DNA of 64,000 bases from positions 270,214 to 334,213 of the forward strand of contig NZ_MQUS01000006.1 in assembly GCF_001953885.1 (NCBI RefSeq), read 5' to 3'. A program made the translations under genes and the position numbers. The stretch comes from Streptomyces sp. IMTB 2501. Its GTDB lineage: Bacteria > Actinomycetota > Actinomycetes > Streptomycetales > Streptomycetaceae. The notes under the pieces are model-generated. The model was not told the DNA's origin, made no database searches, and saw nothing but the letters and a program-made list of their open reading frames with translations. Below are positions 18,780 to 29,056 of the stretch, piece after piece (the first letter of the stretch is position 1; the number at the start of each line of letters is the position of its first letter).

Positions 18780-19939
18780 GCGCTCACCTCCCGGCACGCG
18801 CGGTAGAAGTCCGTCCAGCCCTCGCGCTCGCGGACGACGGTCTCCAGGTACTCCTGCCAGACGACCCGGTCGGCCGCCGGGTCGCGCACGACGGCGCCGA
18901 GGATGCCGGCGGCGACATCGCCCGGGCGCAGGACGCCGTCACCGAAGTGCGCGGACAGGGCGAGGCCGTTGGTGACGACGGAGATCGCCTCGGCCGTGGA
19001 GAGTGTGCCGCTGGGCGACTTCAGTTTGGTGCGGCCGTCGGCGGTGATGCCGTCGCGCAGCTCGCGGAAGACGGTCACGACTCGCCGGATCTCCTCGATG
19101 CCGTCGGGCGCGGCCGGCAGGTCGAGGGAGCGGCCGATCTGGTCGACGCGGCGGGTGACGATGCCGACCTCTGCGTCGGCGCTCTCCGGCAGCGGCAGCA
19201 CCACGGTGTTGAAGCGGCGGCGCAGCGCGCTGGACAGGTCGTTGACGCCTCTGTCCCGGTCGTTGGCGGTGGCGATGAGGTTGAACCCGCGGACCGCCTG
19301 GACCTCCTGGCCCAGCTCCGGAATGGGCAGGGTCTTCTCGGAAAGGATCGTGATCAGCGTGTCCTGTACATCGGCCGGGATACGCGTCAGCTCCTCCACG
19401 CGGGCCGTCATACCCTCGGCCATGGCGCGCATGACGGGGCTCGGCACGAGGGCGTCGCGGCTCGGTCCGTGCGCGAGCAGCTGCGCGTAGTTCCAGCCGT
19501 AGCGGATCGCCTCCTCCGGGGTGCCGGCCGTGCCCTGCACCAGCAGGGTCGAGTCGCCGCTGACGGCGGCTGCCAGGTGCTCCGACACCCAGGTCTTGGC
19601 GGTGCCGGGTACGCCGAGCAGCAGGAGGGCGCGGTCGGTGGCGAGCGTGGTGACCGCGACCTCGACGATCCGGCGCGGGCCCACGTACTTGGGTGTGATC
19701 ACCGTGCCGTCCGGCAGGGTGCCGCCGAGCAGATACGTCGCCACCGCCCACGGCGACAGTTTCCAGCGGGCCGGGCGCGGGCGGTCGTCCTGCGCGGCGA
19801 GCGCGGTCAGTTCGGCGGCGAAGGCGTGCTCGGCGTGCGGGCGCAGCGCCTGTGCGCTTTCGCCGTCGCTCGGTTCGGCGGTGGTCGGTCGCACGGACGT
19901 GGATGTGGCAGACGCAGACGTGGCAGACATGGCAGACAT
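18776..19939 (-). CDS. MoxR-type AAA+ ATPase
   Basis: A 387-residue ATPase. Walker A is GVPGTAKTW; the Walker B/sensor region includes IPADVQDTLITILSEKT and the sensor-1 Asn in FNLIATANDRDRGVNDLSSA; an arginine-rich ALRRRFNTVVLPLP follows. These are MoxR-class features. MoxR ATPases work with VWA partners in metal insertion, complex assembly or disassembly. ATG 19939 has GGAGGGGG about 9 nt upstream; longer starts add a non-conserved tail. First gene of the operon, with a PafBC-like promoter about 36 nt upstream of the start. Confidence 0.92.
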   Translation of the reverse strand: MSAMSATSASATSTSVRPTTAEPSDGESAQALRPHAEHAFAAELTALAAQDDRPRPARWKLSPWAVATYLLGGTLPDGTVITPKYVGPRRIVEVAVTTLATDRALLLLGVPGTAKTWVSEHLAAAVSGDSTLLVQGTAGTPEEAIRYGWNYAQLLAHGPSRDALVPSPVMRAMAEGMTARVEELTRIPADVQDTLITILSEKTLPIPELGQEVQAVRGFNLIATANDRDRGVNDLSSALRRRFNTVVLPLPESADAEVGIVTRRVDQIGRSLDLPAAPDGIEEIRRVVTVFRELRDGITADGRTKLKSPSGTLSTAEAISVVTNGLALSAHFGDGVLRPGDVAAGILGAVVRDPAADRVVWQEYLETVVREREGWTDFYRACREVSA

Positions 19940-19982
19940 GGCTGAGGCCCCCTCCAGCTCGGCCGGTTCGGATCTGGCATCC

Positions 19983-20005
19983 ACCGTGCACCACGCCACT
20001 GACAA
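19983..20005 (-). promoter_or_regulatory. PafBC (RecA-NDp) type promoter for the AAA-DUF5682-VWA operon
   Basis: Read on the minus strand, TTGTCAGTG (20005-19997) is followed by 8 nt and CACGGT (19988-19983). The actinobacterial damage motif is TTGTCRGTG-N8-TANNNT; only the first base of the -10 differs. Predicted start near 19976 leaves a ~36-nt leader containing GGAGGGGG. Confidence 0.65.
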
Positions 20006-20053
20006 TCGCTCTGACCTGCATAAATGCCCGCTCCCGGCCGATTGTCAGTGGCG
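19994..20053. repeat. Perfect 15-bp inverted repeat in the divergent promoter
   Basis: CGCCACTGACAATCG (19994-20008) and CGATTGTCAGTGGCG (20039-20053) are exact reverse complements separated by 30 bp. Each arm contains the upstream half of one of the two divergent damage-type promoters. Confidence 0.95.
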
Positions 20054-20064
20054 GGACCTACCGT
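20042..20064 (+). promoter_or_regulatory. PafBC (RecA-NDp) type promoter for the SWIM gene
   Basis: TTGTCAGTG (20042-20050), 8 nt, then TACCGT (20059-20064), a full match to TTGTCRGTG-N8-TANNNT and to the TTGTCAGTGGC-N6 form described for Streptomyces recA. A start 7 bp past the -10 falls on the ATG at 20072, predicting a leaderless mRNA. Confidence 0.8.
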
Positions 20065-20071
20065 CGGTGGC

Positions 20072-21427
20072 ATGACTGAGCAGGGGGTGCGCTGGAGCGC
20101 GGAACAGGTGCTGTCACTGGCGCCTGACGCCGCGTCACGCAAAGCGGGAGGCAAGCTCGGCACGGCCGGTCCGTGGTCCGAGGCGGGCAGCGGAGAGGGG
20201 ACGGTGTGGGGGCTGTGCAAGGGCAGTGGCAGCAGGCCGTATCAGACGGTGGTCGATCTCGCGGACACAGCCGGGCCGGCGTACAAGTGCAGTTGCCCGA
20301 GCCGTAAGTTCCCGTGCAAGCACGCGCTCGGACTGCTCCTGCTGTGGGCGGCCGACGACGGCTCGGTGCCGGCGTCGGCCGAGCCGCCGGACTGGGCCGA
20401 ACAGTGGCTCGCGAGCAGACGCGAGCGCACCGAGGGCAAACGGGCACGGGGCGAGGGCAGTTCGGGATCCGGGGCCGCCGATCCCGAGGCGGCGCGACGG
20501 CGGGCCGAACGCCGGGCCGAGCGGGTCACCGCGGGCGCGACGGAGCTGGAGCAGCGCCTCGCCGACCTGCTGCGCGGCGGCCTGGCCACGGCCGAGCAGG
20601 CGGGGTACGGCCTGTGGGACGAGACGGCGGCCCGCATGGTCGACGCACAGGCACCGGGACTCGCCGCACGTATACGGGAGTTGGGGGCGATCCCGGCGTC
20701 CGGCGCGGGCTGGCCGGCCCGGCTGCTGGAGGAGTGCGCGCTGCTGCACCTGCTCGACCAGGGCTGGCTGCGCCGCGACCGGCTGCCGGACGCCCTCGCG
20801 GCCACGGTCCGCTCCCGGCTGGGCCTGCCCGCCACGGCGGACGGAGCGCCGGTCCGCGACCACTGGCTGGTCCTCGCCCAGTACGACTCGGTGGACCCGA
20901 AACTGACGACGCGCCGGATATGGCTGCACGGCGCCGCGTCGGGCCGCACCCGGCTGCTGCTGTCCTACGGCGCGGCCGGCCGGGCTCCCGACCTGTCCCT
21001 GCCGGTGGGGCTGGCCCTGGACGCGGAGCTGTCCTCCTTTCCGGGTGCCGGTCAGTCCCGGTCCGCCCTGGGTGAGCGGTTCGCCCCGCCCGCACCGGCC
21101 GGGTTCCGCCCACCGGGCACGACCACGGCCGAGGCGGCCGCCCAGTACGGCAAGGCGCTGCGCGACGACCCCTGGCTGGAATCGGTCCCGGTGACGCTGG
21201 ACCGGGTGGTACCGGTCCCGGACGGCGACCTGTGGCAGCTGGCCGACGCCGACACGGACCGCGCCCTGCCGCTGACCCGGGCCGCCCGCTCCCGCCCCGG
21301 CCTGTGGCGTCTGGTCGCGCTGTCCGGCGGCGCCCCGGTCACGGTCTTCGGCGAGTGCGGCCACCGCGGCTTCACCCCGCTCACGGCCTGGCCACGGAGC
21401 ACGGGCGAGGCGGTACCGCTGTGCTGA
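20072..21427 (+). CDS. SWIM zinc-finger protein
   Basis: A 451-residue protein. The SWIM motif CxCx(n)CxH is visible at about residues 72-90 as YKCSCPSRKFPCKHALGLLL. The rest is largely helical, rich in Arg, Ala and Glu, without a second named domain. SWIM domains bind nucleic acid or protein partners. No ribosome binding site precedes ATG 20072, in agreement with a leaderless transcript from the damage-type promoter. Divergent from the MoxR operon and followed 70 nt later by DUF5691, so it belongs to the same island. Confidence 0.88.
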   Translation: MTEQGVRWSAEQVLSLAPDAASRKAGGKLGTAGPWSEAGSGEGTVWGLCKGSGSRPYQTVVDLADTAGPAYKCSCPSRKFPCKHALGLLLLWAADDGSVPASAEPPDWAEQWLASRRERTEGKRARGEGSSGSGAADPEAARRRAERRAERVTAGATELEQRLADLLRGGLATAEQAGYGLWDETAARMVDAQAPGLAARIRELGAIPASGAGWPARLLEECALLHLLDQGWLRRDRLPDALAATVRSRLGLPATADGAPVRDHWLVLAQYDSVDPKLTTRRIWLHGAASGRTRLLLSYGAAGRAPDLSLPVGLALDAELSSFPGAGQSRSALGERFAPPAPAGFRPPGTTTAEAAAQYGKALRDDPWLESVPVTLDRVVPVPDGDLWQLADADTDRALPLTRAARSRPGLWRLVALSGGAPVTVFGECGHRGFTPLTAWPRSTGEAVPLC

Positions 21428-21497
21428 CGGCTCCTCCAGGAAGACGACGCCGACAAGGCGACACCGGCAACCGGACCGACGCAGGGAAGGGAACGCG

Positions 21498-23149
21498 ATG
21501 AACGGGACATCCTCCACCGACGCGGCCACCGCTGCTGCCCTCAGCTCCTGGGAAGACCTGGTCACCACCGCTCTCCTCGGCACCGACCGACGCCCCGCCG
21601 CCTACGGCGGATCCGGCCGGGAGGCCCCCCTGGCGCTGCTCGACGAGGCCGCCATGGCGACCGTACGGCGGCGGGCCGGGCTACGACCCGCACACGCGGC
21701 CCGGCGGCCGGAACCGGCGCCCGGGGATCCGCGCCCGGCCCTGCCCGCCGCCGCGGCCCGCAGGCTTGCCACGCTGCTGGCCGACCGCTCCGGCGGCGGG
21801 ACCGGTGGCCGCCGGGGCAGCTCACCGGACCTCATGGAGCTGCTCCCGCAGTGGCTCGCGACGGCCAACGCGCACGGGTACGCGGCACCCCCGCAGACAC
21901 TGCCCGCCCTGCTGGACGCGGCCCGGGATCGTACGGACCTGCGCCCTGCCGCGCTGTCGTTCGCGGGCCCGCGCGCGCTGTGGCTGGCCCGGCTGAACGC
22001 GGACTGGCGGTTCGCCCTGCGCGCGGCCCCCGGCGGCGGCGCCGCACTTCCCGACCCCGAGGACGCCGAGGCGGTGCGCCGGCTGTGGCAGGAGGGACTG
22101 TTCGCCGAGCGGGCGGCCCTGCTGGGCGCGCTGCGCACCGGCACGCCCGCACGCGCGCGTGAACTGCTGGCGTCGACCTGGCCCACGGAACGGGCGGAGG
22201 ACCGGCTGATGTTCCTCGACTCGCTGCGTACGGGCCTGTCCGCCGCCGACGAGCCATTCCTGGAACAGGCGTTGGGCGACCGCAGCCGCAATGTGCGGGC
22301 CACGGCGGCGGAACTGCTGTCGGCGCTGCCCGCTTCGGCGCTCGCCGCGCGCATGGCCGTACGGGCCGCGGCGTGCGTGGCCCTCGACCGTACGGAGGAC
22401 GCGCCGGCGATCGTGGTGGAACCACCGCTCGAGTGCGACTCCGGTATGGAACGCGACGGTGTGGTGGGCCCGCCCCCTGCGGGCAGAGGGGAACGGTCAT
22501 GGTGGCTGGGGCAGTTGGTGGAGTCCGCCCCGCTCGGCACCTGGCCGGGACGGCTCGGTGGCCGGACGGCGCGCGAGATCGTGGCGCTGCCGGTGACGGA
22601 CGGCTGGCGGGACGAGCTGCACGCGGCCTGGTGCCGGGCCGCGGTACGGCAGCGGGACGCCGAGTGGTCGAGGGCGCTGCTCGGTTCGCCGTCGGCGCCG
22701 GAGGCCGGCGGGCCGGGCGCGGTGTCGCTGGCCGAGCGGGCGAAGTTGCTGGCCGCCCTGGAACCTGTGGAACGGGCGGACTGGGTAGCAGGGTTCATCG
22801 CGACACACGGTCTGTCGGAAGCGTTCCAACTGCTCGGGGTGTGCGCGGTGCCCTGGGCCGTGCCGCTGGGCCGTGCTGTCGTCGACGCGCTCAACATCGC
22901 GCGCGACGCGGGCAGTTACCCGTGGAGCTTCAGCGGCGTGATGGGGCTGGCCGAGCGCTGCCTGGATCCCGCGCAGGCCGTCCGGCTGGAGGGGCTGCTG
23001 GCGATACCCGACGAACGGGAGGACGCCGCGCCGGGGGCCGGCGGGTACTGGGCGGAGGCGTTCCAGCGGCTGGTCACCACCTTGCGGTTGCGGGCGGACA
23101 TGGCCCGCGAGTTGGCGCCGGACCAGCCCCCGCTCACCCAACCGTCGGT

Positions 23150-23174
<25 letters not shown>
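21498..23174 (+). CDS. DUF5691 family protein
   Basis: A 558-residue soluble protein beginning [15 protein letters not shown], the conserved N-terminal block of DUF5691. The body looks like a helical-repeat (HEAT/ARM-like) scaffold, for example [20 protein letters not shown] and [13 protein letters not shown]; that fold is inference. ATG 21498 has GGGAAGG upstream. It lies 70 nt after the SWIM gene and completes the five-gene island. Its 3' end overlaps the convergent icmB 3' end by 25 bp. No established biochemical function. Confidence 0.82.
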
Positions 23175-23572
<398 letters not shown>

Positions 23573-23795
23573 CACTGCCTCCATCAAACGACCCCGGAAG
23601 CGATCGCTTCCGTCCGTAACGACAAGTACCGCACTTTTGGCGCGTCCCGCCACCGCCGCGAAGTGAACGAACGTTATCTCCAGCATCCCGCAACCGGCAG
23701 TTTTACGGTGCGCAGCGAGGGGGAAATCACATGATGGGACATGAGGGCACACGGGGGATCGAGCCGTCCTCGGGTGTGCCGACTGGAGGTCGGCC

Positions 23796-24647
23796 ATGAA
23801 GGTCACCGGGGTACTGCCGCTCTTCCTCCCGTTCTGCCGTCGGCTGTGGCCCGGCAGACTGACCGGACTGTCCGTTGCGCTGCTGAAGGCGACCGCCCTC
23901 GAAGCCGCGATCCTGGCCGGCCATCTCCTGCTGTATCCGACCGGACTCACCCAGGAGCGCCACTCCCTCGCGCCGGCCCCCCAGGGCGGCACCGCCCAGC
24001 TGCCGGTCCGCTCCGGCCCGCCGGTGGTGCTGCTGCACGGTTTCATCGACAACCGTTCGGTGTTCGTGTTACTGCGCCGCAACCTCGCCCAGCACGGCGG
24101 GCAGCGCGTCATATCGCTCAACTACTCCCCGCTGACCTGCGACATCCGCGCCGCCGCCGAGTTGCTCGGCCGGCACATCGAGGAGATCTGCGAGCGCACC
24201 GGCAGCGACCGGGTCGACATCGTGGGGCACAGCCTCGGCGGGCTGATCGCCCGCTATTACGTGCAGCGCCAGGGCGGCGACCTGCGGGTGCGCACGCTCG
24301 TCACGCTGGGTACGCCGCACTCCGGTACCAGCGCGGCACCGCTGGCCAACGCCCATCCGATCGTGCGCCAGATGCGGCCCGGTTCGGGGGTGATCGAGGA
24401 GCTGAACCGGCCCGCGCCCGGCTGTCGTACGCGGTTCGTCAGCTTCTGGAGCGACCTGGACGCCGTGATGGTGCCGCTGGAGACGGCCTGCCTGGAGCAC
24501 CCCGATCTCGACGCGCAGAACGTGCGGGTCACCGGCATCGGACATCTCGCCCTGCCCGTCCACCCCGCGGTGGCGGCCGGGATACGCGAGGCTCTCGACG
24601 CCGCGCGCCACGGGGATCGGACGGCCGGCGGTCTGACGGTAGCGTGA
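23796..24647 (+). CDS. Alpha/beta-hydrolase, triacylglycerol lipase/esterase family
   Basis: A 283-residue hydrolase. The nucleophile elbow is GHSLGG (Ser), the oxyanion-region motif is [16 protein letters not shown], and candidate acid/base residues sit in [10 protein letters not shown] and [12 protein letters not shown] hydrophobic N-terminal segment ([20 protein letters not shown]) suggests membrane anchoring or secretion. It would act on acyl esters; substrate unknown. Divergent from icmB across 223 bp. Confidence 0.88.
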   Translation: MKVTGVLPLFLPFCRRLWPGRLTGLSVALLKATALEAAILAGHLLLYPTGLTQERHSLAPAPQGGTAQLPVRSGPPVVLLHGFIDNRSVFVLLRRNLAQHGGQRVISLNYSPLTCDIRAAAELLGRHIEEICERTGSDRVDIVGHSLGGLIARYYVQRQGGDLRVRTLVTLGTPHSGTSAAPLANAHPIVRQMRPGSGVIEELNRPAPGCRTRFVSFWSDLDAVMVPLETACLEHPDLDAQNVRVTGIGHLALPVHPAVAAGIREALDAARHGDRTAGGLTVA

Positions 24648-24848
24648 CGTACAGGTGACGAACAGCCGTCACACATCGAACGCCAATCGAACTCTCGGCC
24701 AAACTCGTGTCCGGCACCCCCGAAACACCGCCGAATGCCCGTTTCCCCTCAACGCGAAACCAGCTGAAGATTGTCGCGCCCAGGTACCGGCGGGTACAGT
24801 CGCCGCACTGCTCTGGCAGCCCCTGTTGTCGAGGCGAAAGAGAAGTTG

Positions 24849-26339
24849 GTGAACGACCGTCACCCGTCGGGGATCATGACGACCCCGGCCCGGGCTTCCG
24901 ACGCCTCCGCCGCGCACTACGCGCCGTACGGAAGCCATGAAGCCCCCTACGGTGACCTCACCACATACGGCGGCTACGGCACCACCGGTTTTCCGGACAG
25001 CACCGGCTCTTTCTCCACCGATCCGCTCTTCGGCAGCCTGCCCGGCCAGCAGGACACCGGCGTGTACGACACCACGCAGTGGCAGACCGGCCCGACCCCG
25101 CACTACGACCCGTACGCGGCCCACCATGCCACCTACGGCTCCGGCGTCCACGACACGACCGCCTGGACGGTCCCCGCCCAGGCGACGGGCAATGACATCA
25201 GCGGCCAGTGGGACGCGACCGCGTGGCTGCAGCCCGACCAGTCCGGTGTCGCCGAGCCGACCCAGCAGTGGGAGTGGGGCACCCAGACCTTCGAGTCGGG
25301 CACGTACGACGCCACGCAGTGGAACTCGGGTGGCCAGGCCGTGCCCGCGCAGGCTGCCGAACCGTTCGGCCAGTACCCCACCGGCGCCTTCGCGCAGGTG
25401 CCGTACGAGCAGCAGGTGCCGTACGAGGACCATGCGCTGTACGCGGACGGGACGTCGTACGAGGACAGCGTCTTCGGTGAACAGCCGTCCGGGGACGACG
25501 AGTCGGGTGCCACGGGCCTACTGCCCGCCGCGACCGATCTGCTGGACGACCAGGAAGAGGCCGCTCCGGCTCCGGCGGGCCGCGCCGGCTCGCGCGGTGC
25601 CGCGCGTTCCCGCCGTCGTACGCCCGCCAAGCGCTCCGCGCTGCTGACCGTCGCCGTGCCCTCGGCCTGTGTGATGGGGGTCGCCGGCATCGCCGCCGCC
25701 TCGGTCGGCGCTCTGACCGACGACAGCAAGGACACCACCGCCTCCGCCTCGGACGCGCAAGCGGTCAAGCCGTCCGCCGCCAACAGCAAGCTGGACTCCC
25801 AGCTCACGACCCTGTCCGCCGGCGCCGAGAACTTCGCCGACCGGGCGAGCCGCACGCAGGAGCGGCTCGACCTCAAGAACCAGCAGGCGCAGGAGAAGAA
25901 GAAGGCGGCCGCGGCGGCCGCACTCAAGGAGCGGATGCGCCCGAAGTTCGTGCTGCCGGTCACGCAGAAGGGGCTCAGCGCCTACTTCGGCCAGGCGGGC
26001 GTGAACTGGATGTCCGTGCACACGGGCATCGACTTCCCGGTCTCCTACGGCACCACGGTGATGGCCGCGACCGACGGCGTCGTCTCCACCAAGTGGAACA
26101 GCGCCTACGGCAACATGATGATCGTGACGGAGAAGGACGGCACGGAGACCTGGTACTGCCATCTGTCCAGCTACCAGGTCTCCTCCGGTACGAGCGTCAA
26201 GGCCGGCCAGCCGATCGCCTTCTCGGGCAATTCGGGCAACTCCACAGGCCCGCACCTCCATTTCGAGGTGCGCCCCGCGGGCGGGGCGGCGATAGACCCG
26301 CTGCCGTGGCTGCGGAGCCACGGACTCGATCCGACCTGA
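24849..26339 (+). CDS. M23 family metallo-endopeptidase (LytM-like), membrane-anchored
   Basis: A 496-residue protein. Residues 1-260 are a Tyr/Thr/Gln-rich, probably disordered region with repeated DTTQW/DATQW-type motifs. A transmembrane segment (LTVAVPSACVMGVAGIAAAS) follows, then a Lys/Gln-rich coiled coil, then the M23 domain at about 375-490. Zinc ligands are visible as HTGIDFPV (H and D) and HLHFEVRP (HxH). It would cleave peptidoglycan cross-bridges outside the cell. GTG 24849 has AAGAGAAG close upstream; an ORF start at 24771 lacks one. A bidirectional terminator follows at 26344-26376. Confidence 0.88.
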   Translation: MNDRHPSGIMTTPARASDASAAHYAPYGSHEAPYGDLTTYGGYGTTGFPDSTGSFSTDPLFGSLPGQQDTGVYDTTQWQTGPTPHYDPYAAHHATYGSGVHDTTAWTVPAQATGNDISGQWDATAWLQPDQSGVAEPTQQWEWGTQTFESGTYDATQWNSGGQAVPAQAAEPFGQYPTGAFAQVPYEQQVPYEDHALYADGTSYEDSVFGEQPSGDDESGATGLLPAATDLLDDQEEAAPAPAGRAGSRGAARSRRRTPAKRSALLTVAVPSACVMGVAGIAAASVGALTDDSKDTTASASDAQAVKPSAANSKLDSQLTTLSAGAENFADRASRTQERLDLKNQQAQEKKKAAAAAALKERMRPKFVLPVTQKGLSAYFGQAGVNWMSVHTGIDFPVSYGTTVMAATDGVVSTKWNSAYGNMMIVTEKDGTETWYCHLSSYQVSSGTSVKAGQPIAFSGNSGNSTGPHLHFEVRPAGGAAIDPLPWLRSHGLDPT

Positions 26340-26343
26340 GCAT

Positions 26344-26376
26344 CAGAGGGCCCTTGCCGACGGCGAGGGCCCTCTG
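26344..26376. terminator. Bidirectional terminator between M23 peptidase and pcrA
   Basis: CAGAGGGCCCT (26344-26354) pairs with AGGGCCCTCTG (26366-26376) across an 11-nt loop, between two convergent 3' ends. Confidence 0.75.
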
Positions 26377-26378
26377 CC

Positions 26379-28868
26379 TTACAGCTTCTCGACCGGCGCG
26401 TACCGCAGCAGCAGGCGCTTCGGCTTGGTGTCGCCGAAGTCGACCGTCGCCTCCGCGTTCGCTCCCGTGCCCTTCACCGCGACGACCGTGCCGAGCCCGA
26501 ACTGGTCGTGGGTGACCCGGTCCCCGACGGCCAGCGCGACCACCGGCTTCTCCGCCGTGCGCCGCGTGGCGAACCCGGACGCGCCCGACGCCGAGGAGCG
26601 CGAGCGGGTCGAGGACAGCGAGGCAGCGATCCCGGAGGCCGGTCCGGAGGACACCGGCGCCGTCGCTCCCGTCCGCTTCCACTCCACATGGACGGGCGGG
26701 ATCTCCTCCAGGAAGCGGGAGGGCGGGTTGTACGACGGCTGGCCCCAGGCGCTGCGCATCGCCGAGCGTGTGAGGTAGAGCCGCTCTCGCGCGCGCGTGA
26801 TGCCGACGTACGCCAGGCGCCGCTCCTCCTCCAGTTCCTTGGTCTGGCCGAGGGCACGCATGTGCGGGAAGACGCCGTCCTCCATGCCGGTCAGGAAGAC
26901 GACCGGGAACTCCAGGCCCTTGGCGGTGTGCAGGGTCATCAGGGTGATGACGCCGGAGCCGTCCTCGTCCTCGTCGGGGATCTGGTCGGAGTCGGCGACC
27001 AGCGCGACCTTCTCCAGGAAGTCGGCCAGCGTGCCGGCCTCTCCCTCCTCGCGCTCCTGCTCGAACTCCAGGGCCACGGCGGCCAGTTCCTGGAGGTTCT
27101 CGATGCGGGTCTCGTCCTGCGGGTCGGTGGAGGCCTGCAACTCGGCCAGATAGCCGGTGCGTTCGAGCACCGCCTCCAGGACGGTGGCCGGTCCCGCGCC
27201 GGACTCGACGATCGTACGGAGGTCCTCCATCAGCGTGTTGAACCGCTTGACGGCGTTGGTGGAGCGGGCCGCCATGCCGTAGGCCTCGTCCACGCGCTTG
27301 AGCGCCTGCGGGAAGCTGATCTTCTCGCGCTGCGCGAGGGCGTCGACCATCGCCTCGGCACGCTCGCCGATGCCCCGCTTGGGGACGTTGAGGATACGGC
27401 GCAGCGGGACGGAGTCCTCGGGGTTGGCGAGGACGCGCAGGTAGGCGAGGACGTCCCGGACCTCCTTGCGCTCGTAGAAGCGGACGCCGCCGACGACCTT
27501 GTAGGGCAGGCCGACGCGGATGAAGACCTCTTCGAAGACACGGGACTGGGCGTTGGTGCGGTAGAAGACCGCGACGTCGCCCGCCTTGGCCTCGCCCGCG
27601 TCGACCAGGCGGTCTATCTCGTCGGCGACGAACTGGGCCTCGTCGTGCTCGGTGTCGGCGACGTAGCCGGTGATCCGCGCGCCCTGGCCGGCGTTGGTCC
27701 ACAGGTTCTTCGGGCGGCGCGACTCGTTGCGCTCGATGACCGCATTGGCGGCGGACAGGATGGTCTGCGTGGAGCGGTAGTTCTGCTCCAGCAGGATCGT
27801 CGTCGCGTTCGGGTAGTCCTCCTCGAACTGGAGGATGTTGCGGATTGTCGCGCCGCGGAAGGCGTAGATCGACTGGTCCGCGTCACCGACGACACAGAGT
27901 TCGGCGGGCGGGATGTCGTACTCACCGGGCGGGGTGCCGGCTTCGTCGGCGCGTGCGCCGGTGCCGACCAGCTCGCGGACCAGGGCGTACTGGGCGTGGT
28001 TGGTGTCCTGGTACTCGTCGACCATGACGTGCCGGAAGCGGCGGCGGTAGTGCTCGGCGACGTCCGGGAAGGCACGCAGCAGGTTGACCGTCGTCATGAT
28101 CAGGTCGTCGAAGTCGAGTGCGTTCGCCTCGCGCAGCCGCGACTGGTAGAGCGCGTAGGCCTGGGCGAGGGTCTTCTCGAAGCCGTCGGTGGCCTGGGCG
28201 GCGAAGTCCTCCTCGTCGATCAGCTCGTTCTTCAGGTTGCTGATCTTCGCGCTGAACGACTTCGGCGGGAAGCGCTTGGGGTCGAGGTCCAGGTCCCGGC
28301 AGACCAGGGCCATCAGGCGCTTGCTGTCGGCGGCGTCGTAGATCGAGAACGACGAGGTGAAGCCGAGCTTCTTGCTCTCCCGGCGCAGGATGCGCACGCA
28401 CGCGCTGTGGAAGGTCATCACCCACATCGCGTTCGCGCGCGGGCCGACGAGGTGCTCGACGCGCTCCTTCATCTCGCCGGCGGCCTTGTTGGTGAAGGTG
28501 ATCGCGAGGATCTGGCCCGGGTGAACATTCCGCTCGGCGAGCAGGTGGGCGATGCGGTGGGTGAGCACACGGGTCTTGCCGGAGCCGGCGCCGGCGACGA
28601 TGAGCAGCGGGGAGCCGGCGTGCACGACCGCGGCGCGCTGGTTCTCGTTCAGCCCCTCCAGGAGGGCCGCCGGGTCGATCGCGGGACGGGGGGCGCCGTC
28701 GCGGTAGTAGGCGTCCCGGTCCGGCGGCACGTCGAACTTCCCGCCGAACAGATCGTCCGGAAGCGGCTCCGGAGCGTGATCGTCCTCGGGCGGTGGCGGG
28801 TGCTCCTCCTCGCGCCCACGAGGGGCCTGGAGGTCCGCCAGGAAGCTGTCGTCAAAGAGGCTGCTCAT
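26379..28868 (-). CDS. pcrA: ATP-dependent DNA helicase UvrD/PcrA
   Basis: An 829-residue superfamily 1A helicase with all motifs: Q-motif GLNENQRAAVVH, Walker A AGAGSGKTRVLTHR, motif II VDEYQDTNHAQY, motif III GDADQSIYAFRGA, motif IV QNYRSTQTIL, motif V LMTLHTAKGLEFPVVF, and motif VI VGITRARERLYLT. It unwinds DNA in nucleotide excision repair and removes RecA and replication blocks. The ~75-residue acidic N-terminal extension and C-terminal Tudor-like end (GDRVTHDQFGLGTVVAV) are as in actinobacterial UvrD1. A damage-type promoter lies immediately upstream. Confidence 0.97.
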   Translation of the reverse strand: MSSLFDDSFLADLQAPRGREEEHPPPPEDDHAPEPLPDDLFGGKFDVPPDRDAYYRDGAPRPAIDPAALLEGLNENQRAAVVHAGSPLLIVAGAGSGKTRVLTHRIAHLLAERNVHPGQILAITFTNKAAGEMKERVEHLVGPRANAMWVMTFHSACVRILRRESKKLGFTSSFSIYDAADSKRLMALVCRDLDLDPKRFPPKSFSAKISNLKNELIDEEDFAAQATDGFEKTLAQAYALYQSRLREANALDFDDLIMTTVNLLRAFPDVAEHYRRRFRHVMVDEYQDTNHAQYALVRELVGTGARADEAGTPPGEYDIPPAELCVVGDADQSIYAFRGATIRNILQFEEDYPNATTILLEQNYRSTQTILSAANAVIERNESRRPKNLWTNAGQGARITGYVADTEHDEAQFVADEIDRLVDAGEAKAGDVAVFYRTNAQSRVFEEVFIRVGLPYKVVGGVRFYERKEVRDVLAYLRVLANPEDSVPLRRILNVPKRGIGERAEAMVDALAQREKISFPQALKRVDEAYGMAARSTNAVKRFNTLMEDLRTIVESGAGPATVLEAVLERTGYLAELQASTDPQDETRIENLQELAAVALEFEQEREEGEAGTLADFLEKVALVADSDQIPDEDEDGSGVITLMTLHTAKGLEFPVVFLTGMEDGVFPHMRALGQTKELEEERRLAYVGITRARERLYLTRSAMRSAWGQPSYNPPSRFLEEIPPVHVEWKRTGATAPVSSGPASGIAASLSSTRSRSSASGASGFATRRTAEKPVVALAVGDRVTHDQFGLGTVVAVKGTGANAEATVDFGDTKPKRLLLRYAPVEKL

Positions 28869-28877
28869 CGCTCTCCG

Positions 28878-28900
28878 AGTCTAGGGCGCCCCACCGACAA
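28878..28900 (-). promoter_or_regulatory. PafBC (RecA-NDp) type promoter of pcrA
   Basis: On the minus strand, TTGTCGGTG (28900-28892), 8 nt, TAGACT (28883-28878): a full match to TTGTCRGTG-N8-TANNNT. Transcription is expected about 7 nt on, at most a few bases before ATG 28868, so the message is leaderless or nearly so. Confidence 0.8.
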
Positions 28901-29056
28901 CCGGTCGCCGTCCCCGGAACATGGCCGGGTTTCGAGGAGGGTCGGTCCTCGCGTCCGAAGGGCCGCCCTCCGCTTACGCTGCGGAACCACCCCATGACAC
29001 AGCTGCGAAACTCGCGTCAGGTCACGAAAATGTATCGGACATATCGCGCACCAACC

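Noticed and set aside
24648..24848. A c-di-AMP riboswitch upstream of the M23 peptidase
   Set aside because: None of the ydaO consensus blocks found at 29136-29286 can be seen here.
26508..28997. 829-codon + strand frame opposite pcrA
   Set aside because: Mirror frame of pcrA with Val/Leu/Asp/Gly-biased composition and no motif.
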